Part shown: positions 1 through 9,831 of the stretch, piece after piece
Layout of the letters: the number at the start of each line of letters is the position of its first letter
How positions within the stretch are numbered: position 1 is the first letter of the stretch
Source: Dactylorhiza incarnata
Taxonomy: Eukaryota > Streptophyta > Magnoliopsida > Asparagales > Orchidaceae
Direction of reading: 5' to 3'
Length of the DNA stretch: 64,000 nucleotides
NCBI GenBank assembly: GCA_033032865.1
Contig: JAWHQI010000019.1
Location: forward strand, 11,016,001 to 11,080,000
Notes under the pieces: model-generated
The model's database searches: none
What the model saw: only the letters and a program-made list of their open reading frames with translations
What the model was told of the DNA's origin: nothing
Translations under genes and position numbers: made by a program

Positions 1-93
1 TCCTCTCGAGCGACGATCGTCTGCGACCGGTCTCAGTGCTGCGGTGGTCTTCGGTGATTCTTCGTTCAACATTCCTCCCTCCATCTTGCTGCA

Positions 94-2181
94 ATGGCTC
101 CCTCTCCTCATCCGAAAATTGGAGTCGGCAACGAGGTAATTCGGTTAGGTCTTGCGAGTTTATCCGATGATTTCAAGACTCTGTTTTGTTTGCTTGATGC
201 CGCTGGTCTCACCTTCGTTCTCGAGCATCCTTGCCGGATACTGTTTGAAGAGGTTGAAGAATTCTTCATCAATGTGAAGCCAATCAAGGAAGGAAGTATG
301 TTGATCTCCTTCGTTAAGGGTATCAAAATCAAAGTCTCTCCAGAGACTCTTGCCAAGTATTTGCAGTTGTCTGAAGTGGAAGCTGAAGAAGAACTAGTTG
401 ACAATGATTGGTTAACTACAACAAGGTTCTGTGGTCTTGATTCAGATTTCTCTACAGTTAAGAGGAATAAGTTGAATGCTGTGGGGAAGCTCCTGCTGGA
501 CATTATCTCAAAGGCACTTTTCTGCAAGACAGGCTCTCAAGGACATGTGTCTGAAGAGATGTTTCTGTTGATGATTGGCATTGTTACTGGAAAGAAGAGA
601 GATTGGGCCTCAATCTTATTCTCAAATATCAAAGCTTGCATAAACACTCCTAACTTTGCCCGGATCATCTCACTGTTTCTAAATCAGTTTAACCCTGCTA
701 TTTTCAACATGTCCAAAGGTACAGTTATCCATCACCTTAAGAAGATAGATGTCAGCTCCTTGCAGAGATGGGACATTCGTATCAAGAAGCCGAAAATGGC
801 TGGTGCTCCTTCTGAGGGGGAGACTCTTAAATCTGCAGTTGCAAGAGAAGCAGAAACTCCAGCTCCTTCTTCTGAAGATCAAGCACCCTTCGTACCATCA
901 TTGCCACTTTCATCTCGGACTCACTCTAAAGCTTCAAGTCGTGCCAAGCTGCCAATCCGTTCAAAAGCCAAAGGTAAATCCTCATCAGCTCCAACAGAAT
1001 CCCTTCCAGTATCTGAAGAGCACAGTCCCAGTGGCCAACAGGCAGGGTCTGGTGCTGATTTTGTTTTTAACATAGATGATGATGATGTTATGTCAGTTCA
1101 TGAATTGTCACCTCCCCTAGTACATGTTGAGGGGGAGTCAGAGTATGTTACAACCAAGAATGCTCCAGATGAGCTAGGTTGTGCAGAAGATTCTCTTCTA
1201 GGAAAGATTGAAGCACTGCTCAAGAAGCAGAGTGCACAGTTTGAAAATTCTTTGACAACTGTTCACAGGAAGATTGCCTCAGTTGAAAGTGAACTAGGCA
1301 GAGAGTTAGCTAAGATAAAATCCAATTATGAAAATCTCTCTGATTTGATGAGCCTAGGGAGCAAGCAAATTGATCATGCAACTGAAGGTGTAGGCACAGT
1401 GTTGACTCAGACTGTTATACTGACAAAGCTTCAAGAATCAGTGTCTGACAAGGCTGAAGCCAATACATTCAGAATTGTTGATGAAGTCGGAAAGTTCAAA
1501 GATGATACTCTCCAAACCCTATCTGTAGAAGTCAGAAAGGGGGAGGAAAATATAGTAGCTAAAATGACAGATTTGATTGAAAGCTCCGTTTCTGCTCTTC
1601 AAAGTTCTTGGAATTCTCAGTTTGAGCAGTTCGCTTCCAGGATGATGAAGCAAGTTGCTGATATTAATGCTTATTCATTCAAAACAGCAACGTGGCTTCA
1701 TAATCAGATTTTTCCTGAGTTGGCAATTGATCCAGATATTCCTGTTCCTCAGTTTTCTCCAAGGCCAGAAGAACTACTTGGGAAGGCTCCTATTGTTGAA
1801 GAACAATCAGATAGGGCTGGGACCAAAGGAAAAAGAAAATTTGGTGAAGGTTCTTCTGCCAGTCGATCAGTTCCTAGTTCTAGTTCTACAGGTCAGTGCA
1901 AAGCTAAGGTTGAGAAAAGTTATCCAGAAATCTGGAGCCCCGTCTCAAAAGACATTATTCTTGAAACCTACAAGTTAGTTCATGAAGGTAAAATGAACAG
2001 ATCTGAATGCTACAGCTCTCAAGAATGGGAAAAACATGAGACAGCTCAAAGGAAGCGAAGGATTCATTTCAGAGCTTTTGGTTATAATAATGCTGATGCT
2101 CCGGAACCCCCTCCGTTTTACCATCCCAAGCCTCATGCCTTTTTCTCCAGACAAGAAGAAAAGAGGAAAAGGAGGTCTTGA
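94..2181 (+). CDS. Extra ORF (envelope-position ORF) of Copia-1, 695 aa
   Basis: An uninterrupted 695-aa ORF lies between the presumed pol and the polypurine tract, the position of the third ORF (called envelope-like) in Sireviruses. Residues 1-235 form a globular region with the spacing of the domain that databases call putative plant transposon protein (IKVSPETLAKYLQL, then EMFLLMIGIVTGKKRDW); this is resemblance from memory, not a search. Residues 255-320 are rich in Ser, Lys and Pro. About 370-425 is heptad-like and probably coiled coil. The C-terminus is basic (KRKRRS). I see no clear signal peptide or membrane segment, which argues against a true envelope protein. The ATG at 94 follows a CT-rich leader. 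Lack of any stop suggests a fairly young copy. Function is unknown. Confidence 0.75.
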   Translation: MAPSPHPKIGVGNEVIRLGLASLSDDFKTLFCLLDAAGLTFVLEHPCRILFEEVEEFFINVKPIKEGSMLISFVKGIKIKVSPETLAKYLQLSEVEAEEELVDNDWLTTTRFCGLDSDFSTVKRNKLNAVGKLLLDIISKALFCKTGSQGHVSEEMFLLMIGIVTGKKRDWASILFSNIKACINTPNFARIISLFLNQFNPAIFNMSKGTVIHHLKKIDVSSLQRWDIRIKKPKMAGAPSEGETLKSAVAREAETPAPSSEDQAPFVPSLPLSSRTHSKASSRAKLPIRSKAKGKSSSAPTESLPVSEEHSPSGQQAGSGADFVFNIDDDDVMSVHELSPPLVHVEGESEYVTTKNAPDELGCAEDSLLGKIEALLKKQSAQFENSLTTVHRKIASVESELGRELAKIKSNYENLSDLMSLGSKQIDHATEGVGTVLTQTVILTKLQESVSDKAEANTFRIVDEVGKFKDDTLQTLSVEVRKGEENIVAKMTDLIESSVSALQSSWNSQFEQFASRMMKQVADINAYSFKTATWLHNQIFPELAIDPDIPVPQFSPRPEELLGKAPIVEEQSDRAGTKGKRKFGEGSSASRSVPSSSSTGQCKAKVEKSYPEIWSPVSKDIILETYKLVHEGKMNRSECYSSQEWEKHETAQRKRRIHFRAFGYNNADAPEPPPFYHPKPHAFFSRQEEKRKRRS

Positions 2182-2391
2182 AGGATGATGATGATGATGC
2201 TGACAAGATGTATTTTGTTTTCATTATGATTTAGTGAACATCAAGTCTTCTGAACAATTCAATTTAGATATATATATATATTTGATGTTTTGATGTTCTT
2301 TACTTTTTCATTTCTATATCTTTGTGTAGTGTAGCATATTTATTCTTTAACTGCTGTAATTCAACTTAGTGTACATGGTTCTGACTTCTAC
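2182..2391 (+). other. 3' untranslated part of Copia-1
   Basis: AT-rich stretch between the ORF stop and the polypurine tract, with a short (TA)n run near 2266-2283. I see no gene here. Confidence 0.6.
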
Positions 2392-2405
2392 AAATAGGGG
2401 GAGAT
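2392..2405 (+). other. Polypurine tract of Copia-1
   Basis: Purine run AAATAGGGGGAGAT directly before the LTR start TGTTGG; this is the plus-strand primer site for reverse transcription. Confidence 0.85.
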
Positions 2406-2737
2406 TGTTGGAAATTGCATTCACAATTACCTTGATTTGTGAGAAGTCACCCTTAAACTAAGATTGAATTGCTTTTGTATTTGATATGCTTTTCTAGTAT
2501 TGTCTTGCAGATTATCATGGCTAAGTGTAAGCCAATGTCAGGTCACAATGGGTCTGCAAACACAGTTTCATAAAATGTAATCCCTCATTATATGAAACAT
2601 GGTGATGACTCATGTGTGATCTCACTATTGGGGTACACTTCTTTTTCAAGACTATTGAAGACTTTGGAGTGAGGCTGCAGCATGTGTTCAAGAGAAGAAA
2701 AGAAATTTTTGTAAAACAAATTTTTCCTAAGGATATG

Positions 2738-2912
2738 TCTCGAGAGATCAGACATGTCTCGAGAGATCGTGGTTGTCTCGAGAGATCTTAAGTCTGAATT
2801 CTTTGCAATGTCTCGAGAGATCATCGAGTTCTCGAGACATCCCTTTCCTGCTCTCTCCGTTTTGTGTCTCGAGAGATCCCCTATGTCTCGAGAGATCCCT
2901 TATGTCTCGAGA
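2738..2912 (+). repeat. Array of eight TCTCGAGA palindromes in the Copia-1 LTR
   Basis: The 8-base palindrome TCTCGAGA occurs eight times in 175 bp, six of them followed by GATC and most preceded by TG or G. Arrays of short repeated palindromes in the LTR are described for Sireviruses, where a role as transcription-factor sites has been proposed. Confidence 0.85.
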
Positions 2913-3375
2913 CTTCTGTCCGTAAATTTTCTGTTTCGTTTTCTCTGTTCTGGACGGATCGTGATCGCCCCTCTTTGTTTCTAACGGCTATTTTGAGTAC
3001 GTTTAAGACCGATTTAACCCTAAATTGCTCCTCTCCATATATATATAGGATTGTTTTAAGAGAAGAAAAAAGAATCGTTCTAAACCCTAATCTCTCTCTC
3101 CCGATCAAAAAGAACGTGAAAAGCGCCACTCGCCGTCGTCTACGATTGGAAATCATTCTACTCTTTGGAGTTGCCGATTTCTATCAAGAAGGATTCGATT
3201 GATCCATGCTCAGGTTCTGCAATCTCTATTGGATCGTTTCGGATTGCCAAAGACAGATTTGAAGGATCGTTGTTCTTCCTCATCGTTCTCAAAAGCCATT
3301 CAAGAAGAAGGAAGAAAACGCCACTGTTATTCAGATCTGGTTTAGTATTGTTCAAACCCTTTTCAATCTATTGTA

Positions 3376-3520
3376 GGAGTTGTTATCTCCGAGTTGTAGG
3401 AGTTGTTCTCCGAGTTGTAGGAGAGGTTGTTCTCCGAGTTGTAGGAGAAGTTTTCTCCGAGTTGTAAGAGAGGTTCTCTCTGAGTTTGTAGGAGTTTGAC
3501 TCCGAGACTGTAGGATCGCT
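3376..3520 (+). repeat. Short tandem array in the Copia-1 LTR (unit near TCCGAGTTGTAGGAG)
   Basis: About seven imperfect copies of a 15-26 bp unit built on CTCCGAGTTGTAGGAG follow each other downstream of the TATA region. Confidence 0.75.
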
Positions 3521-3735
3521 CTTGATCCGAGATTTAGTGAGTAGTCAAGTCTAGTTATGGTGCTAGATTGGCGAGGCCGGCAGTGGAGTACCCAAGTACG
3601 GGGAACCACTATAAATTCCTGGTGTTATCTATGGCTGTGATTAATTTTGTGTGCTGTGCTTTACGTTTAATTTTTAATTCCGCAAAAGACGTAGAGATCA
3701 CCTATTCACCCCCCTCTAGGTGATTTAGGTAGGCA

Positions 3736-5745
3736 ACTAGATACTTCAGTAATCAATCCCTTCTCTTTGATTGAATCCCTTAGCAACCAGTCTGGCCTTA
3801 AACCGCTCGACCTTTCCTTTAGAGTCTTTCTTAGTCTTAAATACCCATTTAGAACCAATGAGTTTGCAGCATTTTGGTAACTCAACTAATTCTCAAACTT
3901 TATTATGCCTCATAGACTCAATTTCATCTCTCATTGCATCCCACCACAAATTAGATTGAGGTCCAAAAACAGCTTCAGTAAATGTCACTGGGTCAACTAC
4001 GTGACCAATGTCAATATCGCTCTCACCAAAATAAACTTCATAGTCAAAAGAAATTGCAGACCTCTTCTCCCTAGATGATTTTCTAGGATGTGCCTGAACA
4101 ACATCAATCTGCTAAGGAAACTGTATCGGAGGCGGCTATAAAGCTGGCTCCACTTCCTCTACTGGCTCAACTATAGGTTCATATATCTCTAGTCTTTCAA
4201 TAATTGGTAGAGTGTAATTAATAGGTCTAATTTCATCGACTTCTTCAGTGGTATGAGAGCAACTAGGTTGCTTAGCAACATCAAACTCTAGAAACTTCGC
4301 TGTTTGTGACTCAACAATTCTAGGACCTCCTGAAGGGCAATAAAACTTAAACCCCTTCGAATGATCAGGGTAGCCTATGAAGTAGCAACGAGAAGACCTA
4401 ACGGTAATCTTACTTTCTGATGGGTTATATAAACGAACTTCCGCAGGACAACCCCAAACACGTAAGTGATTTAGGCTAGGTAACCTGCCAGTCCATAACT
4501 CAAAAGGTGTCTTGGGCACTGATTTAGATGAAACTCTATTAAGTATGTAAACTGCTATTTTAAGAGCCTCACCCCAGAGAAATTTAGGAAGATTTATCCT
4601 ACTCATCATGCTCCTCATCATATCCTTAAGGGTGCAATTGCTCCTTTCGGCCACACCATTTTGTTCAGGACTTCTCGGCATGGAGTATTGGGCAATAATA
4701 CCACAACTCTCCAAGTATTTGGCAAAATGACCTTTATGTTGCTCGGAGGCATCGTGTCTGCCAAAATACTCGCCTCTTCTATCAGACCCAACAATCTTGA
4801 TAAATATTCCCAATTGTTTCTCGACTTCAGTCTTGAAAATCTTGAATTTATCAAGAGACTCAAACTTTTTCTTAATCAAGAACAAGTAACCATAGCGGGA
4901 GAATTCATCAATGAAAGTAATAAAGTAGGTGTTCTTGCAGAGCGTAGATGAATAAGGTCCACTGATGTTCATATGAATTATCTCCAGCAAGTCTAGACTA
5001 CGTGTAGCGCCTTTCTTCTTAATTTTGGTCATTTTACCCCTACAACAGTCAATACTTGTCTCCAGGTCACTAAAGTCAAGAGCAGAGAGAATGTTTTTCT
5101 TAATCAATCTCTCTACTCTATCCCTAGAGATGTGGCCAAGTCTTTTATGCCACAACATGAAAGACATTTCCTTAATTAGGGGACTTTTAGAAGCAACGTT
5201 TTCTATATTAAATGAAGTCGCATAAATGTCATTGGGAGCAAGACACATCCTATATAAACCATTAGAGAAAGAGCAATGGAATACAATTTGTGATTTATAA
5301 AATAACTGAATTAAACCACCATAAATGTTGAAACCATAATTAAGTTTGTCTAATGCAGAAATAGAAATTAAGTTTCCTCGAAATGCAGGAATATAAAATG
5401 TGTCCTTTAATAAAAGCTTAACATCAGTATCTAAAATCAAGCAAACATCCCCAATGAACTCGACTTCAACTTCAACATTGTTGCCTACGGTGAGTCTACA
5501 CTCATCCTTGCTTGGCCTCCTCCTGTTGGTGAACCCCTGTAGTGTGTAAGCAACATGATTAGTTGCTCTACTATCAAGCCACCAGGAATTAGATGGGGCT
5601 TCAATTAAGTTAGATTCACATAGGACGAGTGCAAGAGGATTACCTTTAGGTGCGAACCCAAGCTTCTCCATCCAAGATTTAAATTTTAGGCATTCAGACT
5701 TCATATGTCCTTTTTCTTGCAGAAGAAACAAGTCGGAGGCTTCTT
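3736..5745 (-). pseudogene. Copia-2 pol fragment: zinc knuckle, protease, integrase, start of RT
   Basis: Read on the minus strand from 5745. A CCHC zinc knuckle is split by a one-base loss in its A run. The protease motif reads LDSRATNHV, where the family has D-S-G. Then come a GAG-pre-integrase region (WHKRLGHI) and an integrase core. The first catalytic Asp appears as Asn (IHMNISGPY), while the second (GSDRRGEY) and the Glu (NGVAERSN) are kept. A stop at 4136-4138 breaks the linker before RT. The first RT block ([20 protein letters not shown]) is readable at about 3750-3860 and ends where Copia-1 was inserted. The frame is broken several times. The upstream part of the same gene resumes at 38677, beyond the Tat insertion. 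Confidence 0.9.
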
Positions 5746-6034
5746 TGTACAACTCCAATATTCGCCAGGCAAGGGGACGCGGTTTAAGAAGTGAGGCCTT
5801 AGTGCCGAAAATCTTCCCTCTGGGAGGGCTCGCTGAAGGGCGAGCGAGAAGGGTCGGCGAGGCAAGTGCTCGCGGGCCGTTCGAGGAAGATTCCCAAGGT
5901 CGACAAAAGGAGTAGTGCGTTCGACGAACTCTCCGGTGTTCGTCGAGCTCCCCTGGCTTCGTCGAGCACACCCCTGTTCGGCGAAATCATCTGAAGTCGA
6001 CGAAGTATTCTCTGCTCATTAAAGCCAAAGGGAT

Positions 6035-6327
6035 GGTCTCGCAAGAGGAGTCGCGAGATCCAGACCTCGGCAGAGATCTTCAAAAGACTGGGCCCAGCGA
6101 GGGCTGGCAAACCGGTACCTCACAGGCCGCTGGCGGAAGATACCTATGTTCAGTAAAGAGATGTTCAACGAAATGTGTTCAGTACGCGGCAAAGTCGAGA
6201 GGCGATCTCGCAGGATGGCTTGCGAGATCGGTCCCCAGCGTCCGGCGAGCTCAATTCTGCGTTCGACAAAGGGCGTGTTGAGCCCGACAGAGCCAAGAGG
6301 CGGTCTCGCAAGAAGGCTCGCGAGACC
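6035..6327 (+). repeat. Three interrupted palindromes in the Tat LTR U3
   Basis: Inverted pairs of GGTCTCGC / GCGAGACC type, separated by about 10 bases, occur at about 6035-6061, 6204-6229 and 6302-6327. All three are kept in the 3' LTR (about 37792-38084). Confidence 0.8.
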
Positions 6328-6615
6328 AAACCTCGACGGATACCGCCAGAATGGGCTAGCGAGGTCCTCGCAGGGCGATCGCCTAGGAGAGGCATCGCGT
6401 GCTGGGCTTGCGAAAAGGCCCGCGAGAGCTTCGACAGTAAGGTTCTCGCAGTTCCTTGCCCATAGGTTGATAGGGCCAAATTACCCTTTTACCCCTAGGG
6501 GTCTGCCTTTAGCCTCTCCAAACAGCGGAGTTTGGCTGTTAGCAGGCCCATTTGGGGTGCGGATAGTAAAATAAAAAGGCGGGATCCTGCTATTTGCAGG
6601 TCAGATCAGAAAACC

Positions 6616-6623
6616 TATAAATA
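6616..6623 (+). promoter_or_regulatory. TATA box of the Tat 5' LTR
   Basis: TATAAATA, followed by AGACCTAAAGGGCACC. The same box stands at 38373-38380 in the 3' LTR. It sits about 300 bp before the LTR end, as expected for the U3/R border. Confidence 0.75.
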
Positions 6624-6916
6624 AGACCTAAAGGGCACCTTTGGAGAGGACTTCACTTCAACTTCTCTCTCCTCAGGCTCTCCTTGGTTAGCATTTCCAG
6701 AGCTCTCCAAGGTGCCTGAGTCCCAGCTTTGGCTTGGGAGGGGAAGCGCTCAACGATCTTCCGGGTTAGTGGAGGGATCTCCTCGATGTGACTAAGGTCT
6801 TAGTCAATTTTCTAGTCTTCGGTCTACCTTCTCTAAGGGATCAGTAAGGGCTAGCCTCCCCTCATCTCGGCGAGGGCCCCGAACTCCACAGAGACTGAGA
6901 AATCGGTTTCAACATT

Positions 6917-6934
6917 TGGTGCGGTGAGCATGGA
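6917..6934 (+). other. Primer-binding site of the Tat element
   Basis: TGGTGCGGTGAGCATGGA starts two bases after the LTR end. It begins TGG, as a tRNA 3'-CCA complement must; I cannot name the tRNA from memory. Confidence 0.65.
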
Positions 6935-6968
6935 GCGTGGCTGGTTCAAGAAATTCCCAAGGAGCAGA

Positions 6969-7294
6969 TATGACAGGAGGCGAGGATCGAGGCGAGGAGT
7001 TCGGCGAGGCACTGCAGGTGGTGACCCCGAGGATGTTCGCGGATTTCAGGAGGGAGGTGCTTGACACCTTCGGACTCACTGTCGCGGCGTTGTGAAGTGA
7101 GTTCGCAACCCCAGCACCTCTGGCGACCCTTCCCCCAGCAGCAGTTGGCGAGAACGCCCCAGGGGGAAGGGTCGAAAAGGAAGTCGCAGGAAGTTCAGTT
7201 CAAGACTTGGAAGGGCGAGTGATGTTCGCCAGCCCGGCGAGTTCCGTGCCGGCGAGTTCCGTGCCGGCGAACCCTGTGTCGGCGAGCGAGGCGT
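6969..7294 (+). pseudogene. Tat gag, N-terminal fragment before the Copia-5 insertion
   Basis: An ATG at 6969 opens a reading frame (MFADFRREVLDTFGL) broken by a TGA at 7094-7096. In-frame, Ala/Pro-rich residues continue with a short repeat (ASSVPASSVPA) up to the point where Copia-5 was inserted (target about GGCGT, 7290-7294). The gag resumes at 13773, after at least one more frameshift. It corresponds to the poorly conserved N-terminal part of gag upstream of the retrotransposon gag domain. Confidence 0.65.
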
Positions 7295-8478
7295 TGTTAA
7301 ATTTTTTGATTTGAATCGTTTAAGAGTAAGCAGGAGTTGCATCAACTGAGTTAAAGCCAAACAACCACAATGCCACACAGCAACACAAGAAACTTTATTG
7401 AAACACAATCTTCATTTACATTGCGAGGCATACATGGCGAGACATGATTCATCAGAATCACGGAGATGAGAAGAACAAAAACACACCAAAACAAATCTGG
7501 CGGCTAGACAAGCTGAGACCGCACAGACCGCTCGACTCCAGAAGTCGCCCGGCTTGCCCTGAGATCGCACGAATAGAAACCGGACAGATTTCCAGCACTG
7601 CAAGACTGCGCCTCAGACCGCACGAACTGGAGCTTATTGGAACGAAGAACTGAAGTTGTCGCCAGACCGCAACTCAGATCGCCTAACCGCTGAAGGTCGC
7701 CTGATTGCTGAGCTCGCCGCGAACAGCACAAGAACGAACATAAACCAGTTCGCAGACAGACCACTGCCGAACTGTTTATTCAAGCCGCTGGAAATCACCA
7801 AGGAAGAAGACCACAACCTGCTGATCGCAAACCTGCGAATACAACAAACAGTCAGCTCGCTTCCGAGACCGCCCGACCTCAAAGTGAGACCGCACGAATT
7901 AACCCTGGCTCAGTTCTTACAGTTCTCGTTATGAATCACGGGCCATGCACCCCTATTTATAGGCGGGTAGACGGATGTCGTCACCGCACAGGAGAGATAC
8001 AATCACCACCCGTCAGATCGCCAGCGGTCACATAAGGCAGACCGCGCGATCAGACCTCTTGGATGATCATCCGACCAAGATGCAGATCAGCAGACAAGAT
8101 CGCGCACAGGTCGCGCGAACACGAGACCGCTCCAAGCCGCGTGGTCACAAAAGTACTCCTTCCTTAGACTACCAGGAGCAAACCAGGAACCATCTGGCCG
8201 ACTTCAGACAAGTCGCCAGATCGCCAAGCACAAATCGCCCGGACAGGCGGTCACACATAGGAACAGACCGCCCGGTCTTCCAACAAGGAAGACAAGCCAA
8301 CCAGCACACCAGCTCGGGAACAGACCGCAGCTACAAAGAACAAACCGGAACAACCAGCAGACCGCCAGAACAAACCGGCAGAGCCAGATCGGTAGAAATA
8401 TACACAAGTCGTGCGGTCTCGGCGGTCTCCCAAAAATAGACCGCCCAGTCTCCTCCACTTCACTTCAAAATTTCAACA
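7295..8478 (-). repeat. 3' LTR of Copia-5 (1184 bp)
   Basis: On the minus strand it starts TGTTGAAATTTTG and ends ...TTTAACA. It has a TATAAATA box on the minus strand (complement 7954-7961) and many copies of GACCGC on the plus strand. Confidence 0.93.
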
Positions 8479-9831
8479 CTCCCCCTTGAAGTGGGAAGTG
8501 GAGACTAGCCCGAGTAAACTCCGCAACCGTGTAAACGGTCCCTTCGCCAACGGCTTTGTGAAGATGTCTGCGACATTGTCCGCACTCCGAACATGCTCGA
8601 CCATAAGAGATCCTCCCAACACCTTTTCACGAATGAAATGGTGCTCAATCTCAATATGCTTGGTCCTCGCGTGACAAACTGGATTATTAACCAGCTTGAG
8701 AGCACTCTCATTGTCCCCGCGTAGCATAGTGGGACCTCGAACCTCCTCATGAACGTCTTCCACCAACCTCCTGAGCCAAACGGCTTCCTGAGCTGTCAAG
8801 GCAGAAGCCTTGTATTCCGCTTCTGTGGTAGATACGGACACCGAGTCCTGCTTTTTGCTGCACCAAGAGATAGATGTGGGGCACGTCATAAAGACATAAC
8901 CATATGTTGATCTCTGTTCATCCACGTCTCCCCCGTAGTCAGCATCCATGTATCCATGCAACTCCAAGCTTGACCCTCTCCTAAATAGGAGACCCAAATC
9001 AGAGGTCGACTTCACATATTTCAAAATCCCTTTCGCCGCCAGAAGATGAGGCTTCCGTGGCTCCGCCATGTAACGACTCACTTTGCCAACTGCATAAGCA
9101 ATATCAGGCCTCGTGATGGTCAAGTAAATCAAGCTTCCAACCAGAGCTCGGAACACCAACGGATCAGATAGAACTCTTCCCTCATCCTTCCGAAGTTTAT
9201 GATGCTGTTCCAGAGGTATAGAACTACCTTCTTCCATGCTAAATCGTTTCACGATTCGCTCCGCATATCCTTCCTGAGAAATGAGCACTCCGCTCTCCCG
9301 CCTCTGGACCTCGAGTCCAAGGAAATGGTGAAGCTCCCCCAGATCCTTCATCTCGAACCTGATAGCAAGCTCAGCTCTCAGCCTTGCTACCGCCTCCTTC
9401 GAGTTCCCGGTGACAATCATGTTATCCACATACAGCAGCACAATAACTCGAAGCGCCCCCTCCTTCTTGACGTACAAGCTAGAATCAGAGTCTGAAGCAA
9501 AGAACCCGCAGAATAAGAGATATTCCACGATCTTCCCATACCACGCCCGAGGCGCTTGCTTCAACCCATATATGGCCTTCTTCAGTTTGCAGACGTAGTC
9601 CAGACGATCCTCTGAAATGAAACCCGACGGCTGGATCATGAAGATATCCTTGTCAATCTCTCCGTATAAGAAGGCATTCTTAACATCAAGCTGCCAAATC
9701 TCCCATCCACAAGATGCCGCCAAGGCAATAACAAATCGGACCGAAGTCATCTTTGCCACTGGACTAAACGTTTCATCATAATCTTCACCATACTGCTGTG
9801 AGAACCCGTGAGCTACAAGGCGAGCCTTGTA
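8473..9831 (-). pseudogene. Copia-5 RT and RNase H
   Basis: Reading from 9831, directly after a TGA (9832-9834, CGA to TGA in the KARL block), the frame is open to the end of pol. RT blocks are clear: KNAFLYGEIDKDIFM, GLKQAPRAWY and, at the active site, LLYVDNMIVTG. The family has YVDDM, so the second catalytic Asp is Asn. RNase H follows (GYMDADYGGD, STTEAEYKA, RGDNESALKL, HIEIEHHFIRE, ADIFTKPL), with its acidic residues kept. The stop codon is built by the first bases of the 3' LTR (TGT TGA), so coding runs through the polypurine tract. Apart from the active-site change this is the best-preserved pol half in the element. Confidence 0.92.
8479..8490 (-). other. Polypurine tract of Copia-5
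   Basis: On the minus strand TTCAAGGGGGAG directly precedes the 3' LTR. It also codes the last residues of pol. Confidence 0.85.

Larger units (their letters stand above)
1..3735 (+). mobile_element. 3' part of a Sirevirus-like Ty1/copia element (Copia-1)
   Basis: The window opens inside an LTR retrotransposon: a long extra ORF is followed by a polypurine tract (2392-2405) and an LTR (2406-3735). The gag-pol part and 5' LTR lie outside the window. A third ORF after pol and an array of small palindromes in the LTR are known Sirevirus traits, which is why I use that name; the pol that would prove it is not here. The element ends at ...AGGCA, and the next base resumes a minus-strand copia RT reading frame, so this element was inserted into Copia-2. 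The TSD cannot be tested because the left flank is missing. Confidence 0.8.
2406..3735 (+). repeat. 3' LTR of Copia-1 (1330 bp)
   Basis: It starts TGTTGGAAATTG after the polypurine tract and ends ...TTTAGGTAGGCA. Near its end it carries CACCCCCCTCTAGGTG, a sequence often seen at the R/U5 end of plant Sirevirus LTRs. A TATATATATA run at about 3038-3048 is the likely TATA region. The U3 part has eight palindromes (see separate entry) and the transcribed part a short tandem array. Confidence 0.82.
5746..6914 (+). repeat. 5' LTR of the Tat element (1169 bp)
   Basis: It is delimited by TG...CA, the TSD TTCTT on its left and a primer-binding site on its right. It is very GC-rich and full of GCGAG/CTCGC motifs. 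A TATAAATA box lies at 6616-6623. Confidence 0.94.

Noticed and set aside
94..2181. A host single-exon gene
   Set aside because: It lies directly before a polypurine tract and LTR in the same orientation, which fits an element ORF.
5762..5971. An N-terminal extension of the Copia-2 frame
   Set aside because: The open frame runs across the Copia-2/Tat border by chance; the part beyond 5745 is Tat LTR sequence.
6146..6574. Frames of 96-142 codons in the Tat LTRs on both strands
   Set aside because: GC-rich sequence lowers stop frequency; several overlapping frames exist on both strands, with no domain.
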